Shown piece by piece: positions 1 to 24,458 of a stretch of DNA of 64,000 bases. The translations under genes and the position numbers were made by a program. Numbering within the stretch: the first letter of the stretch is position 1; every line of letters starts with the position of its first letter. The notes under the pieces were generated by a model. It was not told the origin of the DNA. It made no database searches and saw nothing but the letters and a program-made list of their open reading frames with translations. The stretch is from Muraenolepis orangiensis. Lineage: Eukaryota; Chordata; Actinopteri; Gadiformes; Muraenolepididae. Location: contig CM051020.1 in the NCBI GenBank assembly GCA_027704905.1, positions 11,529,483-11,593,482 of the forward strand, given 5' to 3'.

Positions 1-130
1 GTGTGTATGTTACTGTGTACGATTTGTTTTATGACAGACTGAGCTCCCTCTTAACAAAGTTGACCCTCACCACCTCCCCACCTCACCTCCTCCCCCCCTC
101 AACACCTCACCACCTCCCCCCCCCCTCCAG

Positions 131-1514
131 TTGGACGGTCCTCCACGCAGGGGGAGACGCAGGCGCCAGCTGGTTTTTGCAGACCCAGAGGTCCAGATCT
201 CTGACCAGGCCATCAGAAAACAAATAGAGAACCCCCTGACTGAGACAATCAACCCGGTACACACACACAATACACACACACACACACACTCACGGGCATA
301 CACACACACACACACACACACAGGTATACACACACACACACACACACACACACATGAGCATGCACACACACGGGCATACACACATTCATATAGAAAAACG
401 CTCTGAACCTGCGACAGAGACACACTCGCTCTCAGCTCAAGTTGTTAAGTCATCCAAATACAGTTGTTCATCTCTTGTTTTGGACACACACACACACATT
501 ACATTGTGACGCTAGAGAGCATTGCCAGGATGCCGACCCATTGATTTTTCCTTAATGAGATCTGTAATCAAAGTGTCCGCTGCAAGTTAATTAAGATCCG
601 ACTCCAAGCTCTCACAGGCTTTGAACCCATTGGCAGCGAACCCACTTCTTCCTTCCCTTCTCTCTCCTCCTCCCATTACCATTACCATTACCATTCTGTC
701 TTTCTCCCTTTCTCTGCTGATTATTCCTCTGTGTAAAATCAATCAGAGCAGAAGGCCTCTCATGTCCTGCCCTCCATCTTAATTCTCTCCTTTCATTCAT
801 TCCTTCTCAGGCCGAGTTGCTGCGGCCGTTTCGCTCGACCGATGCTGCTCAGCTCCTCAGCACTCCCTCTAGTGGTCGGTGCCAACAACTAATCATCATG
901 ATAATATATATATCAAAGTTGCCACTCCCGATAGTTTCCATATATGAACATGGAAAGCGATAATGATCGATTGTCTGAGTCTTTGGTCTTTGTCTTGCAG
1001 CCCTGTACCACCCTGATCTCCTGGCAATATGGACACAAGGCACACATCTTGTCATCCGGCCTCATTCCGGACACAGCAGCATGGTGGGAGATAAGGAGAA
1101 GGAGAACGAGGAGGAGGAGGAGGAGGAGGAGATGATGGGGTCTGAGCAGGACAGGGAAACACTGAGGAAGGAGAGAAAGAAAAGCTTGAAAGAGGTACTG
1201 TGCTTTTATCTCCCGTGGGTCTCTCTATGTCTGATCTATAGTACATGGTATAAAGCCTAAGAATTCAAGAGTTGACCATCAGTAAACTCGATCATTTCCC
1301 CGGCCAACAGAGGGGGCCAAACCACAAGAGACCAGTTTGCTCTGTTTAAATGAAATACAACGTGAATCCAACTTGATGGATTATTTATGAGTACTGCTTG
1401 ACAGGAACAATTTAACGTACCAAGATTGATTAATCATCAGAGGCTTTTGATCATGTCAATACGGGGCATGCATGTTACTTGCCGCATTGTCGTGTAACTG
1501 CTTGTTTCTGCCAA

Positions 1515-1565
<51 letters not shown>

Positions 1566-1679
1566 CCCAAGACATGCACCTGGGCTCCCCCTCATAGATG
1601 CCTCATGTAGGTCTCTACATAGTAACATACATAGTCTCTTGTTCTGTGCCATAATCTCTGTAGAAAGAATGTGTTTTGC

Positions 1680-1740
<61 letters not shown>

Positions 1741-2440
1741 GCCACTATATATATATTGTGCATGTTTGTATGTCTTCTATGATCTTGTAGACATAGTAGC
1801 CTATGCCAGCCTATACCAGAAAAAGCAGGTGTGAAATGCTGTACCAGTTTGTAAACGTTTTACTCTGTTCCAATATTTAACACCTGGAATCCCGAGAATT
1901 GCCTCTCACGGTGTGTGATGACAGACTAGATAATAGATCCTAGTTTAGGTTGATGTAACTGTTTATGGACGGCCATCCTGCCATCGACGGGTGGTGATAT
2001 CTTCATGTCCCGATGTGTTGTGTACCCAACAGCTGTGTCGGATGTGCTCCTGGATGTTTCCAGAGGTGATACATCTCACAGTGGCATCATCACCCCGGTG
2101 GCAAGCAGATGGTGAGTCTGCCATACACACACACACACGCACGCACGCACGCACGCACACACGCAAACACATACACACTGTAAGGAAGAGAGACATCTGT
2201 CTCTCTGTCTGAGAGAGCGAGAAAGAGAGAGCATGTGTGTGCATGTGTGTGTAGATCGCCCATCACTACACCTCAGAGAGTTGTCATGTGTGTGTGGCTG
2301 GTGTCTCCAGGTCTCCCCAAGGGGAAGCTCAAGACTTGCTGATGATGCAGCCAATAGCTGAGGAGCACGTGGAGATGCCTGAGCTGCAGCACACACACAC
2401 ACAGAGCATGGATCTCCCTGCTGAAGGCCTGCTCAGGTCA

Positions 2441-2477
<37 letters not shown>

Positions 2478-3478
2478 CACACAGGGTACAGAGGTACCTG
2501 TCATATATATTTTTGGCAGGTTTTTCTTGATTTTTCCCACACTTATAATTTATCCCAACAATTGAAAGAAAACAGCAGCAGCAAAGCATTCATTTGAGGA
2601 GCAATAAGTAGCAGCTACAGCAGCTGTTATAATAATAGTAATAATAATAATAATAATAACAATAAATATTATTATTTTTATTATTATTGTTATTATTATT
2701 ATTTTATATTTTTATATTTTTTATAATTAGTGTAAGGGGACCTTGAGTGTCCTGAAAGTCACAATTATTAATATTTATAATATAATATTGTATTGATTAT
2801 TTTATTTACTGTAAGGCTTACAGTATATAAAACAATAAATAAAATAGAAAAATAGAAAATGAATACTGGGCTCATATGTGCTTATTGTAAGCACATTACT
2901 TTCAAAGTGGTTGAGGAGGTTTTATATAACCCCAGTCTGGCCTCCCAGTGGCTATGTGGACTGATCCCCTTCTCTCCCTCTCACGCTCTCCTTCAGATTG
3001 GCGTCCTCCCGTCTCCAGAGGTTTGGTGAGGTTACCTTCGACAGTCTGCTGCCCCCGGAGGCCGGCCGCACCACCGCGGCTCTCACGCTCTCCAGACTCC
3101 TGGGTGAGTAGATAGTACATCATCATGTGCCTGCCTGTCAGAAATATCTGTATTCTCCCGGCTCTCTGACTTTCAAGACTATGGGTGTAACACTCAAACT
3201 AGCCATGTGGGAGAAGGAACCTTTTAAACACTGGGACTGAAGTGAAGTCAACGTGAACCGCATTATGCCGACAAGCAACTTCTTTAAACTGTACCTACAT
3301 TGTTGGTGTTCATTTGACAGTTTGAATCGAAATAGAAATAGGCTGTTTGAGGCACATGCTCATATCATAGTTGAGCGTTGTGTTGTGTTGTGTCCTATCT
3401 GCAGAGCTGGTGTCTGACAGGAAGTTAAGGGTACAACAGCCTGGGCCCTACTGTACCATCATGATTACCCAGCCCTAA
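131..3478 (+). CDS. rec8: REC8-like meiotic cohesin kleisin, 3' part of gene
   Basis: Partial gene whose 5' end lies left of the window. Exons read: 131-256, 811-874, 1001-1194, 2033-2112, 2311-2437, 2997-3103 and 3405-3478 (stop TAA). The first exon encodes a basic run followed by QLVFADPEVQISDQAIRKQI, the conserved central block of Rad21/Rec8 kleisins. The last two exons (VTFDSLLPPEAGRTTAALTL, then RKLRVQQPGPY) resemble the C-terminal winged-helix region that binds the SMC1 ATPase head. Kleisins close the cohesin ring; REC8 is the meiotic form. I prefer REC8 over Rad21 or Rad21L because of the wording of these blocks and because ipo4 and tm9sf1 follow, as in human. The phase of exon 1001-1194 (phase 0 out) does not fit exon 2033 (needs phase 1), so a short exon between them is probably missed. 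An in-frame CA run puts HTHTQ into exon 2311-2437. Confidence 0.68.
257..394. repeat. CA-rich microsatellite cluster in rec8 intron
   Basis: Interrupted (CA)n runs directly after the splice donor of the first visible rec8 exon. It produces long false Thr-His and Cys-Val frames. Confidence 0.9.
1519..1737. repeat. (CT)n and (AT)n microsatellites in rec8 intron
   Basis: A pure CT run at about 1519-1561 and a pure AT/TA run at about 1682-1737, both inside the 1195-2032 intron where a short rec8 exon may be hidden. Confidence 0.9.
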
Positions 3479-3491
3479 CCCCCCCCCCCCA

Positions 3492-3542
<51 letters not shown>

Positions 3543-4210
3543 GAAAACTCCTAAATTAATTAATTATTTAAAATAACATGTTTTTAATACTCCGATATAC
3601 AATGGGTGTAATGTCTTTTTAAATACATTTTCTGTCAGTTCCATCTTTTTAAACCCACATTTTAACCCATTTAAATATGTTCATTGCTATATCAAATATA
3701 AAAATAACACATGTATTTAATAGTTTACTCTGATAAACAATAGGGGATATGTCGTTTTAAATAAATGTTCTGTCCGTCCCATCTTTTTAAACACACATTT
3801 GAACCCATTTGAACCTATTGTATTGTATTGTTGTTAGATGTTGCTATTGTATAAATATATATAATAAAATATGATTGCCATGAGGATAGTGCTTCATCTC
3901 TTTTTAATTGACATCAGCTTTTCTACGGGCTTTTGGGGCGAAAGTATTGGAAATGATGAGACACTAGAATGAAATAGGAAACAGTACAACTCAATAAATA
4001 TATTGGACCTATATAACCCCATACATCCGCGCACGTTACACAAAGTCCTTAGGAAGTATTGTGTCTATTGTCCCTTACTGGCCACCATACAGTAGACGGA
4101 CTGCAGACATTGTGCCGTGCTGGCAGAAAACCCTGATCACATGCATCAGTGATTCCATACAAATAAAGTGTTTGCTTGTTTAATGAGTCAGGGTAGAGTT
4201 ATCTGTGTCT

Positions 4211-4250
<40 letters not shown>

Positions 4251-5411
4251 GTGTGTATCATCCTGAGGTGAAACTCTTCAAAGCTTCAATTTTGCATTTC
4301 ATTTCTATTTTTGCAATAATTTGACCATCTGTGTGACATCATGAATTCAACAACACTATTGTACATTGTGCTTTTAAACAAGTGTGTTGTTTATGTGTGT
4401 GTGGGGAGGGGGGGGTTATTGTGGGTCAAGGGTCTTTGAGTGAGTTAGTGCCTTGCATAAAGGCACTAAACAGTGTGGATGACACAGAGTCATGGCCTCA
4501 TGTAACACCAGGGTAACTGAATTTGAACTCGGAGGGGTGAGTGACCTCACCCTGTTTACAAGCACAGCAAGTCCAGCAAGCTTGCTATCATGCCTCGGTT
4601 CTACACAGCGTGCTTATAGGTCTGACACACACTGGCAGCCTAGTTGCTATGCCGACAGTTTGTTCGACAACAAACCCAAGTACAACAATGTATTTAAGGT
4701 AGTATTAATAATAGAGCATTAGTAATGTCAACATATGAACGCCATCTGAAACATGATTTGTCAACGAGCCAGGCCACATGGAGGCGATCAACATTTTAGT
4801 TTCTTCTATTTTCTAATAACACTAATGCTAATTTTGTGTCACCATAGCTAATTAATGTTAATCTGGTCCTTTTAGCTGCTCCCTGCAGCCTCTTTCCATT
4901 CCAACACGGAAACATCGGCCGATGAGCTAAAGGCTAATATCCCCGCGTGCCGTGACGTAATGTGTTCCCCCCAACCCCCCCATCCCCCCCCCCCCCCCCT
5001 TCCCCGATGAAATGTGGCATGCCGTGTACAGAATGCGTGTTTAGTCGATAAAGAACACGTTGAGATCCTCACCCCTCCCCCCCTGGGGTCCTCACCCCTC
5101 CCCCCCGCCCCATCTGACCGGTATGACCGGCCTTTTCCGGCAGGCACGTGTCTTGCATTTCTGACCACAGCTCATTTCGTTGTCTTTACCTCGTAAGTGT
5201 GAAAAATGTAGCACGGCGCCGCAAATGGCCTATATATTACCTCCACCTGAACTGTCAACCTGACAACCAACCATGCACGAAGAGAGGGGACCGATTCGGA
5301 GATAATGATGGGGAATATATCCCCAAAGGTCATGCAAAGAGTTGCGTTTGATGGCTGTGGCGGGACATTAATTACACAGATTCATTACTCTGTCCTCTGG
5401 TGGGTGCTTTG

Positions 5412-5413
<2 letters not shown>

Positions 5414-5491
<78 letters not shown>
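5414..5491. repeat. (GT)n microsatellite
   Basis: Nearly pure GT array of about 39 dinucleotides in intergenic DNA. Confidence 0.95.
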
Positions 5492-5493
<2 letters not shown>

Positions 5494-5585
5494 AACCTTG
5501 ACCTTTTGCTTTTGCTTCTGCATATCGAGTCATAACATTTGCCCGGTCAAGCACAATTAACTGAAGATTACCTCATGGATATTGC

Positions 5586-5623
<38 letters not shown>

Positions 5624-5917
5624 TCCTAACAGACCTGTTCTTCCTTCCTCTCAAGGGGAAACTCCTTCCCTGGCACCAGGGAGCCCACACAGAGACTAGC
5701 TGCTATAGTTTCAAACGGAACATCTTTCCTATAGCAGCTTCTGATTTGATAGCTTTATTTTTAAAAAGCAATATAAGACAGTGCTGTGATCCCACACATG
5801 TCAAGGGCCATAAGGCTCAGAAGAAAATAATAGTCATCTTTGGGAACGAGCTAAATAAACAGTGACAAACACATGTTACAACAGGAGGCAGTGCGCCTAC
5901 TGAACTGCTAGGAGTGC

Positions 5918-6310
5918 TGCTACTATCATAACATTGTCATCCATATTACGTTACACTGTCATACACTGTCATACTTTTGCTGGACTTTCTGGACTCATTA
6001 CAGTCACTGCACTGTACTGCACTGTATCCATGATGCTGCTGCACTACTGGCACTTTAAAATGCTTTTTAAATGCTTTTTGGACAATTCAACACATGCATG
6101 TATACCATCCATCAGTCACTTTATTGTTATTGGTATTGTTATTTTTTATTGTGTACAGTATTGTTATAGCATAATGTTGTATAGTATAAGTATAGTACAT
6201 AGTATAGCATATAGGGTTAAAATGTAGGGAACTCATACTGCGGGAGGAGTGAGGAGTTATCGATCCATTGTACTTACTGCATATGGCAAATCAAAATCTT
6301 GAAATCTTGA
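5918..6310 (+). repeat. Dispersed repeat family B, longest copy
   Basis: Begins near CTACTATCATAACATTG and ends in TACTGCGGGAGG plus a run related to AAATCTTGAAATCTTGAA. The same 3' block recurs near 6738-6815 (-), 37742-37830, 37990-38080, 38810-38900 and, shortened, at 42210-42262. The 5' block recurs at 38468-38500. A variable tail of ATCTTG-type repeats after a constant 3' block is typical of retrotransposed elements (SINE or LINE 3' end). I cannot name the family and see no coding sequence in it. Confidence 0.6.
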
Positions 6311-6737
6311 ATGGGGTACTTTGTGGACAGGACACATCTAACATTATTGGGTTGATTTTAATCATAAATCATAAATGGGTTCTAAATGGTGGTAATGGGG
6401 AGGCCATGGATCCACCCACAGTGCGTCCGCCCAGTAAATCTATCATAAACATAGATAGACTGATAGAAATGCTTACAAATAAACATAGAACAAAGCCACC
6501 ACCACATGATCTAGTCCCAACTTAGAACTGCCTGGCCTTGTTCAGCCAGACCCGTTCATAGCGCCTGGATAGGGTAGCTCAGGTGTACCCTGCTCCCCTG
6601 AGGACCAGGCTGGCCCAACACCAATGAAGCTCAGAAGATGACAACTTAAAGATATATACCCAGCCCTAACAGCAATATTACTGAGCTTTGTTGGAGGAAG
6701 GAATAGCTCTCAAGTTTGTTACTGTAGTTTGTCTCAT

Positions 6738-6815
6738 GTTGACAAGATTCAAGATTTTTAGGTACGTTTTAAGTATGGAATGCTGACTCCCCATTCCCTC
6801 CCGCAGTATGAATTT
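6738..6815 (-). repeat. Dispersed repeat family B, 3' fragment
   Basis: Reverse-strand copy of the family B end: CCATTCCCTCCCGCAGTATG on the plus strand is the complement of the conserved block, followed by a CAAGATTCAAGAT tail. Confidence 0.55.
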
Positions 6816-7354
6816 TCAAAAAAAAAATACTGTACACAATAAAATAACAATAAAAATAACAATAAGAGGATGGATGACATTTGACACTCTCGTGTTCACG
6901 TTGACTTCTTTGCCCACGCACGGGAAAAGCACTCTTTTGTTCTGCGTCTGCAAGTTTTTCTGCGTCCGCATCATCGTCATTTGGGAAGTCTTTCTGACAG
7001 CGTAATAATCTTCACACTCGAGCGACACATAACACACTTTCACACCGGGCCTGCCTATAAATGCCTGGACCAGATTGGTCCACAGTCTCACACCGACTCA
7101 CACTTCCACACACACACACTGACTTAAAATAAGATTTCGCGCCTTTGACTTCAAGGGAGACTGGCGGCAGAGCAAAATCAACTCATTTAAGTGATTTACT
7201 GGAACTGAAGCGCACTTGGACGCCTGGTGTGAGATAATAATAAAAAAAGAGAGGGAAGTCAACAAGGAAAGCAACGGAAAACCGACCGAGGCGAAGAAAA
7301 ACACGTTTGATACGTTCCACTTTTGAGTTCAAGAGTACTCAAAAATAATAAAAG

Positions 7355-9741
7355 ATGGCAGCAGGGGACGAGACCAACGGCCCCGTGGACGAGGGGGAGA
7401 AGGTACGTCAGGACTCCCCCAGGCCCAAGGCCAAGACGTCCCGCACCGAGCTGTTGTGGGACATCCCCATGTCCATCCCGCTTCCCTTTGAGGTCCAGAA
7501 GGACGTGGACGCGGCCCACCAGCCCTTCCCCTTCCTGGAGACCACGCTGGCCGACCTGGGCATCCAAGAGTGAGTAGGTCCCCGCCGGGAATCTCCTCAA
7601 ATGTGTGTGTGTGTGTGTTTGTGTGTGTGTGTATGTGTGTTACTTGACCCCAGCTCACATTGGGAATGTGTCTGTGTGTATATGTGTGTATGTGTATGTG
7701 CGTGTGTGTGTGTGCGTGCGTGTGTGAGCGTGCAGGTCGGAGGTGAAGGAGCGGGTGGTCTGGGTGGACACCAAGAAGACTCAGGTGAAGAACAAGACAG
7801 GGAAGCTGAAGGAGAAGGAGACCACTCTGCTGGAGGTAGGGGACAAAACGGAGACCACCTCACAGACCTCAAATGTGTTTGTTTTGATGTATAAATCATT
7901 TTTTCTTTTTTAGGAAGATGACTCCTAAGGTTGTTGACATTCTAAAAATTGAGACGTTATAAAAAAAATTTAAAGAAGTAAATCCTAACATATATTGTGG
8001 AATAAGCAGTACAGAAACCTAAACTCAATCTAAATCTGGAGGATTGAATCCTCTTTATTGATCACATACATGCATACATACATACACACAGTGAAATTGG
8101 TTTCTCTGCACAAACCCATTCTAGTATTAGCACTGGGCAGCTATTGTATATACAGCGCCCGACCTTAGGGAGCAGTGTAGGGAGGTCTGGTGCCTTGCTC
8201 AAGGGCACCTCGACATTGCCCAGGTGTTTCAGGGACTCGAACTCGGGTTAGCTCTGTTGAGTCCCAACTGACTGAGCTATCCTGCTGCCCCTATATCATA
8301 AAGAGTAGCTCAGGAACATTTCTGAATGTGTTTTCTAGGTTCGGGTCAAGGCCAAGAAGCCCGGAGACAAGCAGCTGCAAGAGATCCTGTACAGCACAGA
8401 GGCCCACACAGACCGCTCCTACTGCCGCACCGGAGTGGACATCCTGCCCTGGAAGCAGCGAAACACAGGTCTGGACCATGGATGTCTGGATTCTGTACCA
8501 TGGGTGTCTTGGTCTGGGAATATAGATGCCTCGGTCTGGACCATGGGTGTCTTGGTCTAAACCATGTACTAATAATAATAATAATAATGTGTCTTGGTCT
8601 GGGACCATGGGCGTCTTGGTCTGGGACCATGGATGTCTTAGTCTGGAACCATTGGTGTCTTGGTCTTGGATCATGTGTGTCTCGGTTTAGGTCCATGGGT
8701 GTCTCGGTCTAGGTCCATGGGTGTCTTGTCTCGGTCTGGACGTATAGTCTTGGCTCTTTCAATTTGGCCTCACTAGAAAAAGCATTGCAATGTCAATGTA
8801 TGTTTTATTTGTTTATCAAATGGAGAAAACAATTCTAATGATAAACACACCTTCAGAGACCAAAAAACATGTGAGTTTAGTATTTAATGAAAAATCACAC
8901 ATGTAGGCCACGTTTGAATGCAATCAGATAGCAAAAAGGTAGTAGTAGTATTGGCCAATAACAATAAACCTAACTAATTGGGTTTGCATTGCATGGTGTG
9001 GCGGTTAAATTGAATTATAGACCCCAGCGGGCCAACACACTGGTCTGAGGTATGGAGGCTGCTGCTGATGTAAGGCCCGGCTCTGTGCCACGTGGTCTGC
9101 CCTCCAGAAGAGATGCAGTCACCGCCTCACGCATCAACGCACCAACGATGCCGTTGATCTCACCGCTGGAAAGTTATCTTCCAATGGTGGGACTGTGTCA
9201 ATAACACACGGATTGCCGGAGTTTATTCGAGTGAACTGAACTGAACGTACACCGACACGGGAACGGTCACTCAGTTCTCTTGATTATTAGTATGTAGTTT
9301 TATAAATATGATTTACATTGAATAGGAAAGGCGTCCGGGGAGATGGACATTTGTCAATCATTTCATGAAATGGTTTGATTGTATTGTTTGGAGATATCGC
9401 AAGATAGACCATTTGTACCAGTGTAATTAAGTCGGAAATATGTAAAAATCTTACTTTACCGCACTCGACCCAAATGGAGAATCCCTATTTGCGAATGGGA
9501 CCGACCTTGTGTTAATAACGGCGCCTTTATAGTAACCATGGGAGGCAACCCATATCCATCGTCCATCGAATAGTTAACCTCATGGACACACACACATGTG
9601 TCTGACGTAAGAACATAACTCCCCCTTCCGCCAGGTGCGACAGGTGAGGGCGGTCTGGCACCGGTCGACGTGACCATGGCGTTAAACGTGGAGACGGAGC
9701 AGCCCAAGAATCAGGACTCACAGAAACGGCGGGACATCTGA
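7355..9741 (+). CDS. Unrecognised 183-residue lysine-rich protein, 4 exons
   Basis: Exons 7355-7569, 7736-7835, 8339-8468 and 9635-9741 have AG/GT boundaries and phases that close (215+100+130+107 = 552 nt, stop TGA), giving 183 residues. This supports a real gene despite no recognised family. The product is hydrophilic, with no signal peptide or membrane segment. The N-terminal third is acidic and Pro-rich and carries SRTELLWDIPMSIPLPF; the middle is highly charged (VKERVVWVDTKKTQVKNK, then KLKEKETTLLE); the C-terminal part contains DRSYCRTGVDILPWKQR. A small ciliary or testis protein is one possibility, but that is only an impression. The donor after exon 3 is weak (GTCTGG) and a minisatellite begins there, so the end of exon 3 is the least certain boundary. 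The gene lies between rec8 and ipo4. Confidence 0.62.
8030..8291 (-). repeat. tRNA-derived SINE (family A), antisense in intron 2
   Basis: Read on the minus strand it begins with GGGGCAGCAGGATAGCTCAG (polymerase III box A type) and ends with GGAGGATTCAATCCTCCAGA, the same tail as the copies at 36398-36660 and 49598-49848. The RGTTCGAGT-type box B lies at about 8232-8245, complemented. The head lies 47 bp upstream of exon 3 of the host gene. Confidence 0.8.
8468..8745 (+). repeat. Degenerate minisatellite starting at a splice donor
   Basis: About 10-12 imperfect copies of a unit close to GGACCATGGGTGTCTTGGTC (about 20-22 bp), with one internal (AAT)n interruption near 8569-8587. It starts exactly at the exon 3 donor of the unrecognised gene, and GTCTGG recurs through the array. 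Confidence 0.8.
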
Positions 9742-10852
9742 CTTGGAACACGCCCCCCCCATCTCCACCAACAGCCAATCAAGTGTCAATCAAAGTGTGA
9801 TTGACTGTACCAACCTTCCCCCCCACACCCCATAAGACGCTTTAATATTTGTATTAAAACAAAATAAGTGTTAAACATATGGTTGGATATATGGTTTTGG
9901 CGTTATAGCTCATCCATGTTAGTTTTATATTAACCGACCTTGTAACCTGCTGATTAAATGTAAAGTGTGTGAGAATCAGCTTTTGATACAGCGCTCTACA
10001 ATGTGGTGAGTCCCTATATGGTGTGACCGTTTATTTATGAAAACTCTTAACGCTGCAATGATTTATGCAAAGAAAACAAAAATAATAAACGCCGAAATAA
10101 ATGTAAGCGCAGCTTTTTGTAACAGTCCCCCGTGTGTGTTGACCTGCATTATTAGTTCACAAATGACATCGACTTTCAGGACCCGGCGCATTACACGCCA
10201 TCACACCGCATTATAAGATAAACTAAAAGAGTCTGCAGAAAAGTCACTCTATTGACCGCAGCTGAGGAAAGCACAGCAACAGACCTCCTTAGTGAACCAT
10301 GGTCACTAATGTACATGGGAACAGAATACACACTGAAAATAAGTGTCTTGAGAAAAAGAGGAATTTATACGTCCAAAACCATCACGTCAAAAGGCAGTTT
10401 TTTTCCATTTAAAATGACTGAGCAAATCCCGAGTCCATCTGAATGGAAACGGCCACCGGAGAAAAAGAACTTCACGGTATTATGTGCTGTAATAAAACGT
10501 GTCATGCACCGAAAGGAATCAATTAAAAAAAATAGTTTGTTGAACTTTACTTGTTACTTGAAAACCAAAGTTGCCGGAATGAAACACTAGCTGACCGCAG
10601 TGGAACAATTCTAAGTGCTTAAGAAGCGGAACCAGGGGTATATAGGCCCAATTATTCAAGGCTTATCTCCCATTCACCCTGTTTTGTTTAGTAGAAAGTA
10701 GAGATTTATTATATCGTTTTATCATATTTTTGATATTTCTTTGATACACTTTTTTTTTTTTTAATTGATCTTTCCCCAGGAGAGGAGCAGGTGGTTAGCT
10801 GGGTGATGGGGGTGGGGATGGTGGGGATGGTGGGGATGGAGGGGATGGAGGG
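9742..10852. other. 3' flanks of the unrecognised gene and ipo4
   Basis: Convergent 3' ends. AATAAA at about 10085-10090 could end the plus-strand transcript; TTTATT at about 10705-10710 is AATAAA on the minus strand and could end ipo4. An open frame at 10252-10590 has no family hallmark and was not called. Confidence 0.5.

Positions 10853-24458
<13,606 letters not shown>

Larger units (their letters stand above)
3479..7354. other. Intergenic region between rec8 and the unrecognised gene
   Basis: No convincing coding exon. It starts with a C-run and a (CA)n array at about 3491-3540, then AT-rich sequence. GT arrays lie near 4215-4256 and 5414-5491 and a CA array near 5588-5622. A poly-C/pyrimidine stretch lies at about 4967-5000, with C-runs also near 5080-5110. 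Two copies of a dispersed repeat occupy 5918-6310 (+) and about 6738-6815 (-). The last 350 bp before 7355 may hold the promoter and 5' UTR of the next gene, but I see no decisive motif. Confidence 0.6.

Noticed and set aside
10252..10590. 112-codon frame on the plus strand
   Set aside because: No ATG in usual context, no recognisable domain, and it lies in the 3' flank between convergent genes.
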